A DNA stretch of 53,360 nucleotides from Chloroflexota bacterium (GCA_023389575.1 JAEWEG010000024.1:1-53360); one strand, 5' to 3'; positions 34,420-44,900 are shown, counted from the first letter of the stretch. Translations and numbers: made by a program. Notes: generated from the letters alone by a model not told the origin.

Positions 34420-35910
34420 TCAGGTGAGTTGCGGTGGGGCCGGGGGGAGTTCGGCGCCGAGCAGGGCAAGGTGGATTCCGAGGCGGCCGGTGGGGTCGTC
34501 CGGGTCGACGCTGAGGAACTCGCGGATCTGGCGCATGCGGTAGGTGAGCGTGTTGCGGTGGATGCCAAGGCGCTCGGAGGTGGGGCGCTGTGCGCCGCCG
34601 TGCTGAAGGTAGACGAGGAGGGTTTCGCGGAGCTGGCCGCGACGGTCTTCGCGGAGCAGGTCGCCGACGACATGCTCGATGTAGCGGTGCTGTTCCGGCG
34701 TTCCCCACTGGTCGTAGAGCAGGCGGAACGCTCCAAGCTGGACGTCATCATCGAACTGGGCTTCGTTGGCCTCGATCATCCCGCGCTGCTGCAGGCCGGC
34801 GATGTACCGGGCCTGGCGGACGGCTTCCGGCAGGTGACGGGCGGATGGGATGGAGGACGAGATGGCGATACGAGCGGGCGATTCGTGTCCGGCGGGCGCG
34901 ATCATGATGGTGCGCGGACGGTTCTCCTGGATGGTGATGATTTCCGCGACGAGGCCATCGATCGTGCCGGCGTCGTGCAGCGCGCCGAAGGCGGCCAGCC
35001 GGCGACGTGCGTCCTGGTCGCGGTCGCTGGGCTGAATCAGGGCGACCCGCAGGTGCGCGCCCACCGGGAGGCCCGCGCGGACGGCGTTGGCGGCAAGTTG
35101 GTCGGCGCCCACGCCGGGCCCTGGCTGGAGGAGGGCGTTGAGCGCCTGGATGCGGGCGGAACCGTGGGGGGCAGTGGCGTCGGCCTGGTCCAGGGCGCGC
35201 TGGATGCCGTCACGCAGGCGGCGAATGATGATACGGCCGAGGGCGCGCTGGTTTGGCGCCACCGGGCCGATCCAGAGCATGCGCTGGCCCAGGAGCGGTT
35301 GCCTGATCCATTCGCTGTCGCCCTGGCCGGGGTATTCCGGTGGGGAAGGTCTCGTTCCGGCCTGTTCCGAGGTGGAGAAGAGCACCGCGCCGGTTGAGGT
35401 GGTGACGGTGATACCAAGCCCGAGACGGGAGGAGAGGCTCTCGATCAGTTCCCCAGGGCGGGCGTCGCGGGCGGTGAGTTCGGCGATGGTCCGCTCGATA
35501 TCGGCGCCGGTGCGAAGGAGATCGCCACGGCGGGACGTGAGCAGCCGGTTGATATCGGTCTCCAGTTCATTGGAGATGATGGGCACGCCGAGGATGGGGA
35601 GCTTGGCGCCGGGAGGAGGGGTGGCGGGGTGGTCGATGACGACCCCGGCCACGGGCTGGTTGGCGAGTTCGCTGATGAGCATGGCGAGGGGAACGCCGGA
35701 TTCGGCCACGATGCGATGCGGCATGAGCACCAGTTCGCCGCCCCGAAGCTGGGGGAGCATGGGCGCGCCGGTGCGAGCGGTGACCACCCATTCAACGTCG
35801 CGGTCGAGCGGGTCTTCCGTCCCATTTGGATGGTCGTGACTCAGGACCCGGAGATGCGGTTCCCAGGAGACGAGGTCGCGGAGGGTGATTTCCCCATTTT
35901 GAGAAGCCAT
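34420..35910 (-). CDS. PucR-family transcriptional regulator
   Basis: 496 residues. The N-terminal PucR-type sensor domain (about 10-130) includes EWVVTARTGAPMLPQLRGGELVLM and PVAGVVIDHP. A GAF/CdaR-like middle follows. The C-terminal HTH is TLLVYLQHGGAQRPTSERLG then IHRNTLTYRMRQI, the classic PucR/CdaR DNA-binding domain (about 435-475). SD AGGTGAACC precedes the ATG. Family members control purine or other nitrogen catabolism, but no such operon lies nearby. It diverges from the ECF S-component gene at 36212, which may be a target; the ~300-bp gap between them shows no clear operator. Confidence 0.9.
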   Translation of the reverse strand: MASQNGEITLRDLVSWEPHLRVLSHDHPNGTEDPLDRDVEWVVTARTGAPMLPQLRGGELVLMPHRIVAESGVPLAMLISELANQPVAGVVIDHPATPPPGAKLPILGVPIISNELETDINRLLTSRRGDLLRTGADIERTIAELTARDARPGELIESLSSRLGLGITVTTSTGAVLFSTSEQAGTRPSPPEYPGQGDSEWIRQPLLGQRMLWIGPVAPNQRALGRIIIRRLRDGIQRALDQADATAPHGSARIQALNALLQPGPGVGADQLAANAVRAGLPVGAHLRVALIQPSDRDQDARRRLAAFGALHDAGTIDGLVAEIITIQENRPRTIMIAPAGHESPARIAISSSIPSARHLPEAVRQARYIAGLQQRGMIEANEAQFDDDVQLGAFRLLYDQWGTPEQHRYIEHVVGDLLREDRRGQLRETLLVYLQHGGAQRPTSERLGIHRNTLTYRMRQIREFLSVDPDDPTGRLGIHLALLGAELPPAPPQLT

Positions 35911-36211
35911 GGTTCACCTGCCAGCCAGGAAATGCAACGGTGTGGAATGGCGATGGAGATGACTGTCGCTGAAAGAGTTTTCCGCGCCGGCCGCTCCAAA
36001 CCATTTCCATTGAACAGGTTCCTGTGCATTCTGACCACTCCCGGTTGGAGCGGATTTCAGGCGACGATTCCAGCCTTGTGCAATGCGCCCGAATGAGCCG
36101 CCATGCGGTTTGTAAGGAGTGGCGATTGGGAAGACGCGCGAAGCGGCGCGGTATGCTGGACTCGATGTGGAAGCGCGGGTGGCGCGTGGTCGGTGAGCGG
36201 GAACGAATGTG

Positions 36212-37069
36212 ATGGAAGCCGGGTTTGAGGGAAAGTGGCGGTCGGGGATGGTGCTGGCGGTGGCCAGCGCCATCGGCCTCGGCTGTTTCCTGTACCCGTT
36301 CTTCCTGGCCCCCGGGCAGCAGGTGGGGGACGGCAACCAGGCACACATACGGTTCGCGCCGGTGCTGTTCGCCGGGGTCAGCGCGGTCTGCCTGGTGGCG
36401 ATGCTGGTGACACTGGCGGAGGAACGACCGGTTTCGCGGTCACGGTCGGTGGCGTTGCTCGGGGTGCTGGTGGCGCTGGACGCGACGCTCAGGCTGGTTC
36501 CGAGCATGCTGGGGGCATCGACGATCTTCCTGCTGATCATGCTGGTTGGGGCGGTGTTCGGGGCGTCGATGGGGTTCCAGATGGGCGTGCTGACGCTGCT
36601 GTTCTCCGCGATGATCACGGGAGGGCTGGGGCCGTGGCTGCCCTTCCAGATGCTGGCGGCTGGCTGGGTGGGCATGACCGCGGGGTGGCTGCCGCGCGGA
36701 TATTCCATGCGGTCGCGGCTGGCAATGCTCGCGGTGTTCGCGGCGGTGTGGGGGGTGGTGTTTGGGGCGTTGATGAACCTGTGGTTCTGGCCGTTCACGG
36801 CGCCCGGTGTCGAGGCGGACGCGGGCCTTTACTGGAGCCCGGGTCTGGGCTTCGTGGAGACCGTGCGGCGCTACGCCACCTTCTATACGGTGACGTCGTT
36901 GGGGTTCGATGCGACCCGGGCGATCGGCAACGTGGTGCTGGTGCTGGTGTTCGGCGGGCCGGTGCTGCGGCTGCTGGAGCGCTATCGCTCGCGATTCGTG
37001 TGGGAGCCATGGGTGGAACACGAGCCGGTTCGACGGGAAATCCAGAGCGGCGCGGGCGCCAGCGGATAG
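36212..37069 (+). CDS. ECF-type transporter substrate-binding (S) component
   Basis: 285 residues with about six to seven hydrophobic helices. VGAVFGASMGFQMGVLTLLF and MITGGLGPWLPFQMLAAGWV with GMTAGWLP are typical of energy-coupling-factor S proteins that bind vitamins or cobalamin-like compounds in the membrane. The extra C-terminal loop (YWSPGLGFVETVRRYATFY) is seen in CbrT-like members; that match is from memory. No T-protein or ATPase gene is adjacent, so it probably uses a shared ECF module. The start is the ATG at 36212; a GTG one codon earlier is also possible. Confidence 0.78.
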   Translation: MEAGFEGKWRSGMVLAVASAIGLGCFLYPFFLAPGQQVGDGNQAHIRFAPVLFAGVSAVCLVAMLVTLAEERPVSRSRSVALLGVLVALDATLRLVPSMLGASTIFLLIMLVGAVFGASMGFQMGVLTLLFSAMITGGLGPWLPFQMLAAGWVGMTAGWLPRGYSMRSRLAMLAVFAAVWGVVFGALMNLWFWPFTAPGVEADAGLYWSPGLGFVETVRRYATFYTVTSLGFDATRAIGNVVLVLVFGGPVLRLLERYRSRFVWEPWVEHEPVRREIQSGAGASG

Positions 37070-37134
37070 TTGGTCGGCGGGCGGTTGATGAAGCCCCCTG
37101 ATGGTTTACGCGGAGGGTGCTGGCTGAATGGCTA

Positions 37135-37575
37135 TCAGCGGGTGGCGACGCGCAGCAGGACGAGGACACCCAGACCGGCCGCGACGACGTGCATGAAGAG
37201 CAGGGCGAGGATCATGTCGCCGGGGGCGTCGGGGATGGTGAACGGCGGGTAGAGTGTCAGCAGGAAGACGATCGCGGCGATCACGCTGAATGCACGTTGG
37301 GGTCGCCTTGACACCAGCGTCACGACTCCGAGCACGATTCCGGCGACGATCATGCTGATGGTGGAAACGAAGATCACCGCGCCAAGGCCGATCGCCTCTT
37401 CTTCACCCTCCCAGTTCTCCATCGTGACATCGGAAGGGAAGGCGCCGGCGGCGTCAGCAATGAAGAACACGATGGAGTTGGCGACAACCACCACCACGAC
37501 AGCGGCGATTGTGGCGAGGGCGACACGAGCGAGTGGAATGCGGGTGGGGGATGCCGAGCCGGGGTCAGTGGCCAT
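37135..37575 (-). CDS. DUF6069-like four-helix membrane protein
   Basis: 146 residues, four hydrophobic segments: VALATIAAVVVVVVANSIVF, AVIFVSTISMIVAGIVLGVV, FSVIAAIVFLLTLYPPF and ALLFMHVVAAGLGVLVLLRV. The layout and the short extracellular loop with DVTMENW resemble DUF6069 proteins; the function is unknown. The start at 37575 follows AGGAAGGG. It converges on the ECF S gene with a 65-bp gap. Confidence 0.7.
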   Translation of the reverse strand: MATDPGSASPTRIPLARVALATIAAVVVVVVANSIVFFIADAAGAFPSDVTMENWEGEEEAIGLGAVIFVSTISMIVAGIVLGVVTLVSRRPQRAFSVIAAIVFLLTLYPPFTIPDAPGDMILALLFMHVVAAGLGVLVLLRVATR

Positions 37576-37716
37576 TCGATGGGTCCCTTCCTGGGTGCGC
37601 CCTCGTTGAACGTCGGCGCGATCCGGTTTCGATGGTTGGCCCATGATAGCGCGCTGGCGGCCAAGGGACACTTCGCTGTCACCCGCGCGACTCCCGGTTG
37701 GTTGTTCCGGGCTCTG

Positions 37717-37974
37717 TTACGGAGTCTCCCCGCGAGACGCCGCCGCTTCCAGGAAAGTGGTCAGCGTGCTGGTGTCCGCGTCGTCCAGTTCAATCCCGAA
37801 GGTGTTCCGCAGCACCTCCGGTATCTCCGCTACTGGAGTCTGATGCCTGGTCACGTTCCCGTCGGGTCGGGCGACCGTCAGTTCTCTGTCTCGGAGCGTC
37901 AGTCGCTCTGTCGACGTGACTCGGATCGCGACCAGCTGGCCGATGAATGGCGAGGACGCACTGGTTACACGAAT
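37717..37974 (-). pseudogene. Arylamine N-acetyltransferase, C-terminal remnant
   Basis: An open frame of 85 codons ending in TAA at 37717. It reads IRVTSASSPFIGQLVAIRVT and then LTLRDRELTV, HQTPVAEIPEVLRNTFGIEL and TLTTFLEAAA. This is the C-terminal third of NAT/NhoA-type arylamine N-acetyltransferases, where RLTLRDRELTV is followed by an FGI-x-L helix. No start codon or Cys-His-Asp catalytic part exists upstream: the frame begins directly after the TAG stop of the DUF262 gene at 37975. The N-terminal two thirds has been lost or replaced by that gene. I searched 40348-40650 by eye and did not find the missing part. Confidence 0.8.
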
Positions 37975-40347
37975 CTATTCCCAAGATTGCTTGCTTTCAC
38001 CTGCCTCGCCCACCGGGACCACTTCAATATGCCCATCGCCTTCGTTGTTTTCGGCGATGGGCAGGTCGACGGCTTCGTCATCCTGCTCATGCTCGGCCCG
38101 GGACAGAACAGCCTTGAACCAAATTGTGGCTGCTTCGGCATCCGAGCGAATCAGGTCATCAATTTCTCGGAGGTGAGCGTTTGCATTTCGCAACGGCGCA
38201 ATCTGGCGAAAGCGATTGGACAATACTTCCTTTGAGACAAACACATCGGCAAAAGAGGGCCAGAGCCCTTTGCTAACGATGATTTGCTCCAGTTCGCGGA
38301 GATCCGAATATGCGAGACGGCCAGCTACAGACGCTAGCCTTGATTGGTCCATTCCTGGATTCTCCCGCATGGCCAGTTTGATCCGGTCGTCAGCTTTCAG
38401 ACGAATATGGTCCGGGATGTTTGACCACCGATTGGAGGTCCTGATAGCAATCAGCGTCCTCAGGCGGAGCTCAATGTCGCCAATATCATCAGAAAGGCGC
38501 TGGAGTTGCACTGGAAGGGATACGCGCTTGCCGTCGGAGAAGTCCTGCATCTGGCCACCGCAAGTGGTGTGAATGAGCTGCTTCAGTTCCTCGCGACGGG
38601 AAAGGAAGAAATCTTCCCAGCTGTTGTTCATCAATGCCTCAGGAGATATCAGGTGACTCCTGAGGATGGCGCGCGTTCGCTCCTCTCCAAGCCGGGACTT
38701 CATGGTGTCGACATACGCAGACGGCAATCGCCCACCAATGCTGCGATTCGCGGATGCACCAATCAGCGTCTTGTTCACAATAGAGCTGGATCTTGAATCC
38801 TGGATGCCCAACTGGCCAAATGAATTTAGCGGGAAGATGTGGTGGTGGTCCTGTTGACTGTCGTAGTAGAGGTTGATCGACAGAGTTCCTTCACCACCAA
38901 AATCCTTGGCTCCACTCTTTGCTATCAGGCAAAGAATACCTTTGTAAATAGCGCTGCGGATGTTGTTGTAGTCCTGCAGGCGATCGGCACTGAAGGAGAA
39001 CTGGCGGACAGCGTCGGGTTCATCGCCTCCTTCGACCCAGGTGACCACCTGCTCGAAGTCAACCGCTGCCGTTGCCTCCACTGAACTGGAATACCGTTGA
39101 GAAAAGACCGAGCACCAGTACCATTGTTCGATTTTTGGCCACGCCTGACCAAATTGGACATGTCCTCGCTGCGATTTCAGGTATCCCATAATGGCAGCCA
39201 AGGGCAATAGGAGCGTGCCGTATGGAAGAACCCGCTGGGCAATGATGCCCTGGGATTCCATGAATTTAGATGCGTCGTGATAAGCGGATTCGACAACTGC
39301 CCACCATTCGCTCACAGTTTCCGACTTCAATTTCAGCAGGTCTTCGCGGCGACAATTTACGGCAATACGGCTTTCAGGTGACTCTCGCTTTCGCGTAAAG
39401 CTCGCGAGGAGGCTGATTACCTGGAGGAACATTGCTCCTTCCAACGGCCCCTGCATTCGGAGAATCTGATTTCGGGAGAGTCGCTCACGCGTTTCATTCC
39501 AGTCATCGTTAAGATGGAGGCCCTGAGCCCACAGAATTGCGGTACAGAGTTCAAAAACGGTGAGTGGAACTCCTGTGCTGTTCACTTTTTCAAAGATGTG
39601 ACAGATAGCGTGGAGTTCCATATCGCGATTGAGTTCAATGACAGGGAAACGATAATCAGCGATGCGTTTGATCCATGGAGCAACTTCGCTATCCCATTCC
39701 TGCAGAAGTTCCATGTGTCGATCGTAGTTTCGATCGGCTCGATCCCGAATATAGCGGTCGCGCCACGCCGTGAGATCGTCTGGATTGAACACCGTATAGA
39801 GAGGAAGGGCGCCATGTTCGATCTCTTGATCGATGGTGCTGATATCTTCGAAGTCGCGTAGTGCTTTGTAGCGGAGTCGTTGATTATTGCGGTTGACCGA
39901 AACCGTAAAGATGCAGTCGGAAAATGCAGATTCGCTTTGTGACTCGTCGGTGTCGTGAGCTGTAAGCCGTTCGACATCCAGATAGACGAAATGGATCCCT
40001 CCATTCGCGTCTCGAATTCCCTGCTTGGAATACAGCGCCTGGTACAGGCTGGTTAGTCTCTGCTGACCATCCAATATCATCAACGAAGGCGTTGTCTTCA
40101 AATCTGCTCCAGAACCGGAGAATGGGCGCAACGCAAACGTGTTTCCAGCATTGGGCATCGTGAGGAGGCTACCGGCGGGATAGCGGTTTGCGACTGATAT
40201 GATCAAGTCTCGAACCATGCTTGGTTCCCAAACCCACTCACGCTGAAAATTCGGTAGAGCAGCTTTGTGCGCGTGAATATCTGGTAACAACCCCGCAAGA
40301 GGTTCAGACTTGGCTTGAAAAATGTCCGCGTTGGATGGAACTGCCAT
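37975..40347 (-). CDS. GmrSD-like DUF262-HNH protein with C-terminal HEPN-like domain
   Basis: 790 residues. The DUF262 domain has FQREWVW (34-40) and DGQQR (93-97), the ParB/Srx-like nucleotide-binding signature of GmrS/BrxU-type modification-dependent restriction. A DUF1524/HNH-like motif QDHHHIFPLN (about 500-509) with NKTLIG fits a beta-beta-alpha-metal nuclease. The last 170 residues are helical and contain LRNANAHLREI near 720, an R-x4-H motif as in HEPN RNases and Swt1-like sensors. SD AAGGTG is 10 nt before the ATG. Base composition is clearly lower in G+C than its neighbours and codon use differs, so it was probably acquired by transfer into a NAT gene. Defence against phage is inferred from the domain types. 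Confidence 0.85.
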   Translation of the reverse strand: MAVPSNADIFQAKSEPLAGLLPDIHAHKAALPNFQREWVWEPSMVRDLIISVANRYPAGSLLTMPNAGNTFALRPFSGSGADLKTTPSLMILDGQQRLTSLYQALYSKQGIRDANGGIHFVYLDVERLTAHDTDESQSESAFSDCIFTVSVNRNNQRLRYKALRDFEDISTIDQEIEHGALPLYTVFNPDDLTAWRDRYIRDRADRNYDRHMELLQEWDSEVAPWIKRIADYRFPVIELNRDMELHAICHIFEKVNSTGVPLTVFELCTAILWAQGLHLNDDWNETRERLSRNQILRMQGPLEGAMFLQVISLLASFTRKRESPESRIAVNCRREDLLKLKSETVSEWWAVVESAYHDASKFMESQGIIAQRVLPYGTLLLPLAAIMGYLKSQRGHVQFGQAWPKIEQWYWCSVFSQRYSSSVEATAAVDFEQVVTWVEGGDEPDAVRQFSFSADRLQDYNNIRSAIYKGILCLIAKSGAKDFGGEGTLSINLYYDSQQDHHHIFPLNSFGQLGIQDSRSSSIVNKTLIGASANRSIGGRLPSAYVDTMKSRLGEERTRAILRSHLISPEALMNNSWEDFFLSRREELKQLIHTTCGGQMQDFSDGKRVSLPVQLQRLSDDIGDIELRLRTLIAIRTSNRWSNIPDHIRLKADDRIKLAMRENPGMDQSRLASVAGRLAYSDLRELEQIIVSKGLWPSFADVFVSKEVLSNRFRQIAPLRNANAHLREIDDLIRSDAEAATIWFKAVLSRAEHEQDDEAVDLPIAENNEGDGHIEVVPVGEAGESKQSWE

Positions 40348-40574
40348 GGATAAGTGACACCTTGCCTAGCTGTCGATGCTTAGATTGTTTTCCCCATACA
40401 TTCATTAGGATTGTACTCTGGAGTGCAAATGCCAAGACAATGGGTCGAATCCAGGGGTGGACATCTGAATAAGGTCCCAAAGGATTGGCGGTACCAAGAA
40501 GAACTTGTCATTGTCGAGGTCTCTTGGTATGAATGATGGTCTCCTCGTCCTGCAAGTCATGGATGAATCACATA

Positions 40575-40606
40575 GTGAGGCCACCCTAACTTATGGGTGG
40601 CCTCAC
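40575..40606 (-). terminator. Hairpin terminator after the luciferase-like gene
   Basis: A perfect 12-bp stem GTGAGGCCACCC (40575-40586) / GGGTGGCCTCAC (40595-40606), loop TAACTTAT, 43 bp past the stop at 40650 on the minus strand. Downstream T-run is weak. The remainder of 40348-40649 is AT-richer, probably the promoter and flank of the acquired DUF262 gene; no gene is seen in it. Confidence 0.7.
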
Positions 40607-40649
40607 TGGCCTGCTGTGAGCGCTAATTGGAGGACTGATTGGCCGAAGA

Positions 40650-41519
40650 CTACAGCCGGGGTGGTCCCTGGCGAACCCGTTCCAGGAGCATGTCGTAACT
40701 GACCGGGGCCTCCCACCGGGACTCGATCCACCACGTCGCGCCAGCCTCGGCGCGAGGGCGGATGTTCTCCTCGACCCAGGCGGGGTCGTCGCCGGGCGAA
40801 ATGCCTTCAATCACGACATCGAACGGGGCATCCGTGTCGCGGTGATCCCTCATCCACTCGATGATGGCGGTGATTTCCTCGGGAGACGGCTGCCGGAACG
40901 GATCGGCCGAGATCGATGGGATGATGCCATCGAGGCGGGCGGCGCGGGCCATCGACTTCGGGCGCGGCCAGGAGCCGACGGCCCAAATGGGAATCCGCGG
41001 TTGTTGGACGGATGGCGGGAGGAAGCGGATGTCGTCGAGCTGGTAGTGCGTGCCGTTGTACGAGAACGGCTGGCCGCTCCAGGCGAGATTGAGGATGTCG
41101 AGCGTTTCATCGAGGCGCTCGGCCCGTTCGCGCCGGTCGGTGACTTCCGGGTGGACCTTGGCGAACCCGCCCTCGTCGATGGCGCCAAGACCAACCGGAA
41201 TGACGAGGCGGCCATTGGAGAGATGGTCGACGGTGAGCGCTTCGCGGGCCACCTTCCAGGGGCGTCGCCGCGAGAGCGGAAAGACCATGGCGCCAAGCCT
41301 GATCCGACTGGTCTTGACCGCGACGGCGGCGAGGATGGTCCAGGGATCGAAGACATCGAACCCCTTTTGCTGCCCGTCGTCGTCTTCCCAGAACTCGCCG
41401 GTTCCGGGCGCGATGCCATCCCAATGGAAGAAGCCGTCCCAGCCATGGGCCTCGGCTTCGGTGGCGAGGTGAAGGATTTCGATGGCGGTTCCTGTCGAAG
41501 CGATGAAACCGAACTGCAT
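40650..41519 (-). CDS. LLM-class (luciferase-like) flavin-dependent oxidoreductase
   Basis: 289 residues. The N-terminus MQFGFIASTGTAIEILHLAT and EAHGWDGFFHWDGI fit the TIM-barrel LLM family. VKTSRIRLGAMVFPLSRRRP and VDHLSNGRLVIPVGLGAIDE are diagnostic of it, as is RIPIWAVGSWPRPKSMARAA. Such enzymes use FMN or F420 to oxidise varied substrates. The start at 41519 follows GGGAGG with 7-nt spacing. The substrate and the cofactor choice cannot be decided here. Confidence 0.9.
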   Translation of the reverse strand: MQFGFIASTGTAIEILHLATEAEAHGWDGFFHWDGIAPGTGEFWEDDDGQQKGFDVFDPWTILAAVAVKTSRIRLGAMVFPLSRRRPWKVAREALTVDHLSNGRLVIPVGLGAIDEGGFAKVHPEVTDRRERAERLDETLDILNLAWSGQPFSYNGTHYQLDDIRFLPPSVQQPRIPIWAVGSWPRPKSMARAARLDGIIPSISADPFRQPSPEEITAIIEWMRDHRDTDAPFDVVIEGISPGDDPAWVEENIRPRAEAGATWWIESRWEAPVSYDMLLERVRQGPPRL

Positions 41520-41800
41520 TGTGTGGCCTCCCGGAAGGTGGGCGTGTCGTTGCGCGTGAACGAGGTCGACGGATGGTGCCACGCATTAAACGCGCCGGCG
41601 TCGCGGTTGTGAGAGGAGCGATGCGCGCGTGGCGAGCCCCGATTCACCGGGGAAAGCGGCGTTTCCGGCGGCGGTCAATCGCCGGAGCGACTGGCCGGAG
41701 AGGGTGGTTCCCGGCGAGATCAAGAGGCTTCCGTAGTGGGGCAAAGCCAGGCCAGGATTGCCATAATGTCATACATATGGTAGTATTAGGGGTTCACGGG

Positions 41801-41848
41801 CACCATATATTGTGGTACCATCCACAAGTGTGAAGGGATTGTTATAGT
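41801..41848 (+). promoter_or_regulatory. nrdJ promoter with NrdR-like box
   Basis: CACCATATATTGTG (41801-41814) matches the NrdR box pattern CAC-N-ATATAT-N-GTG exactly. The second box expected one to three helical turns away is not convincing. TATAGT at 41843-41848 is a good -10 about 110 bp before the start codon. TTGTGG / CCACAA (41810-41827) forms an overlapping inverted repeat. The 440-bp gap 41520-41959 shows no ORF. Confidence 0.5.
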
Positions 41849-41959
41849 GTCCGTTCACAGTTATCATAGGAGTCTTCACGCACCCGGATGACCGGTTTCC
41901 CCAGGCGTCCCGCCGGGAAACAGGGGCCAGCAGCCAGTCAGTAGCGCAAAGGTAATTCG

Positions 41960-44900
41960 ATGGCAGCCACCAAGCAGACCGCACGCTCCAGAAATCGCAA
42001 GCGCGGCACAACACCCGCGGGCCTCGGGATCAGCCGGGTATTCACCACGGCCGACCAGGATCCGTTCGCGACCCTCGATTGGTCGTTGCGGACATCGCGC
42101 ATCACCAACCCGGACGGGTCGGTGGTGTTCGAGATGGTCGACGCCGAAATCCCGTCGTCGTGGTCGCAGGTGGCGGCCGACATCATGGTCAGCAAGTACT
42201 TCCGCAAGGCGGGGGTACCGCAGTTCGACGCGAACGGGAACCAGCTCTTCGACGAGCAGGGCAACCCGGTGCTGGGGCCCGAGCGGTCGGCGAAGCAGGT
42301 CATCAGGCGGCTGAGCTCGACCTGGCGGTGGTGGGGCGAGACCAACGGCTACTTCGCCAGCGCCGAGGACGCCAGCGCGTTCGAGGACGAGCTTTCCTAC
42401 ATGCTGGCCAACCAGATGGCCGCGCCGAATTCGCCGCAATGGTTCAACACCGGGCTGGCGCACGCCTACGGGATCACCGGTCCGGCGCAGGGGCACTTCT
42501 ACGTCGACCCCGCCGACCCGAGCACGGTCAAGCAGAGCGAGGACGCCTACACGCGCCCGCAGCCGCACGCATGTTTCATCCAGAGCGTGAGCGATGATCT
42601 CGTCAACGAGGGCGGGATCATGGACCTGTGGATCCAGGAAGCGCGGCTGTTCAAGTACGGGTCCGGGACCGGCACCAACTTCTCGTCACTCCGTGGATTG
42701 GGCGAACCGCTGAGTGGCGGTGGCACCTCGTCCGGCCTGATGAGCTTCCTGCGCGTGGGCGACCGCGCCGCGGGCGCGATCAAGAGCGGCGGCACCACTC
42801 GCCGGGCGGCCAAGATGGTGGTGCTGGACGCCGACCATCCCGACATCGAGGCGTTCATCGACTGGAAGCCCCGCGAGGAGCTGAAGGTCGCGGCGATGGT
42901 GGAGGGCATGCGGCACCTTACGCCAGAGCAGCAGGCGCGGGCCGAGGAGCTTGGTCTCTCGCTGACCTATGACTACAACGGCGAGGCCTACGAGACGGTA
43001 TCGGGCCAGAACTCCAACAACTCGGTGCGCCTGACCAACGACTTCATCAAGGCGGTCGAGGACGACGCCGACTGGAACCTGACGGCCCGCACCGACGGCT
43101 CGGTCATGAAGACCGTGAAGGCCCGGGACCTGTGGAACCGGATCGCCGAGGCGGCCTGGAACTGCGCCGACCCGGGATTGCAGTTCGACACCACGATCAA
43201 CGAGTGGCACACGAGCCCGGCCGGCGGACGGATCAACGCCTCGAACCCGTGCTCGGAATACATGTTCCTTGACAACACGGCGTGCAACCTGGCGAGCCTC
43301 AACCTCCTGCGGTTCGTGGACACCGAGACGGGTGAGTTCCGGGTCGACGAGTTCCGGCACGCGGTGCGATTGTGGACGATCGTGCTCGAGATCAGTGTGC
43401 TGATGGCGCAATTCCCGAGCGAGGAAATCGCCCGGCTTTCGTACGACTACCGGACCCTGGGTCTTGGCTATGCCAACATCGGCACCGTGCTGATGATCAA
43501 GGGCATGCCGTACGACTCGGACGAGGCGCGGGCCTACACCGGCGCCGTGACGGCGCTGATGACGGGCGAGAGCTACGCGGCGTCGGCGGAACTGGCGAGC
43601 GTGCTGGGGCCGTTCCCGGAATACGAGGCGAACGCCGCCGACATGCTGCGGGTCATCCGCAACCACCGCCGGGCGGCCTATGACGCACCGGCCTCCGAAT
43701 ACGAAGCGCTGACGGTGTTGCCGATGGCGGTCTCGCGGGAGCTGGCTCCGGCCAGCATCCTTGACGCGGCCCAGGCGGCGTGGGACACGGCGCTGGAACG
43801 AGGCGTGAAGCACGGCTATCGCAACGCGCAGACGACGTTGCTGGCGCCGACCGGCACCATCGGCCTGCTGATGGACTGTGATACCACCGGCGTGGAGCCC
43901 GATTTCGCCCTGGTGAAGTTCAAGAAGCTGGCTGGCGGCGGGTACTTCAAGATCGCCAACGGCTCGCTCGCTCCGGCGTTGCGCACGCTGGGTTATTCGC
44001 CCGAGCAGCGGACCGAAATCCTGACCTACGTGCTGGGCACGCTGACGCTGGATGGCGCGCCGCACATCAACCGCGAGAGCCTGAAGGAGAAGGGGCTCAA
44101 CGACGGCGATATCCGCACGCTTGAGGCGTCGTTGCCAGGCGTGTTCGAGTTGCCGTTCGCCTTCAACGCGTGGTCGCTGGGCGAAGGCGCGATCGAGCGC
44201 CTGGGCCTGACGATGGACCAGGCGACCAAGCCTGGCTTCGACCTGCTGCGGGCGATCGGGTTCACGCGCGACCAGATCAACGAGGCCAACGAGGTCATCT
44301 GCGGCACGATGACGGTCGAGGGCGCGCCGCACCTGAAGGACGAGCACCTGCCGGTGTTCGACACCGCCAACAAGAGCGGAAAGAAGGGCACCCGCCTCAT
44401 CCATTACTCCGGCCATATCAAGATGATGGCCGCCGCGCAGAGCTTCCTCTCCGGCGCGATCTCGAAGACGATCAATATGCCGCACGAGGCGACGGTCGAA
44501 GATGTCGAGGACGCGTACCAGACGTCGTGGGAACTCGGCATCAAGGCGATGGCGATCTACCGCGACGGCTCGAAGATGAGCCAGCCGCTGGCCAACAAGA
44601 GCGACGTGAAGGTGGACGAGGAGGTTGTGAAGGCAATCGTCGCCACCGAGGTCGAAGACGCCGTGGCGAAGGTGACGGCCGCCAAGGACGCGGAGATCGC
44701 CGCCCTGAAGGCCCAACTCGCCGCCGCGAAGTCGGCGACGCCGGCACCGTCGCAGAGCAGCCTGGTGAATGGCCAGGCGCAATTGCCGGGCATGCCGTTC
44801 AAGCCGGTGCGGCGAATGCTGCCGGCCAAGCGCCACGGGTTCACCCAGGAGGCGCGGATCGCCGGCCACAAGATCTACCTGCGAACCGGCGAGTACGAGG

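Noticed and set aside
40348..40575. Missing N-terminal part of the NAT gene on the far side of the DUF262 gene
   Set aside because: Neither strand gives NAT catalytic motifs there.
41769..41786. Second NrdR box upstream of the clear one
   Set aside because: Only about 10 of 16 positions fit and the spacing (29 bp) is off the usual helical phase.
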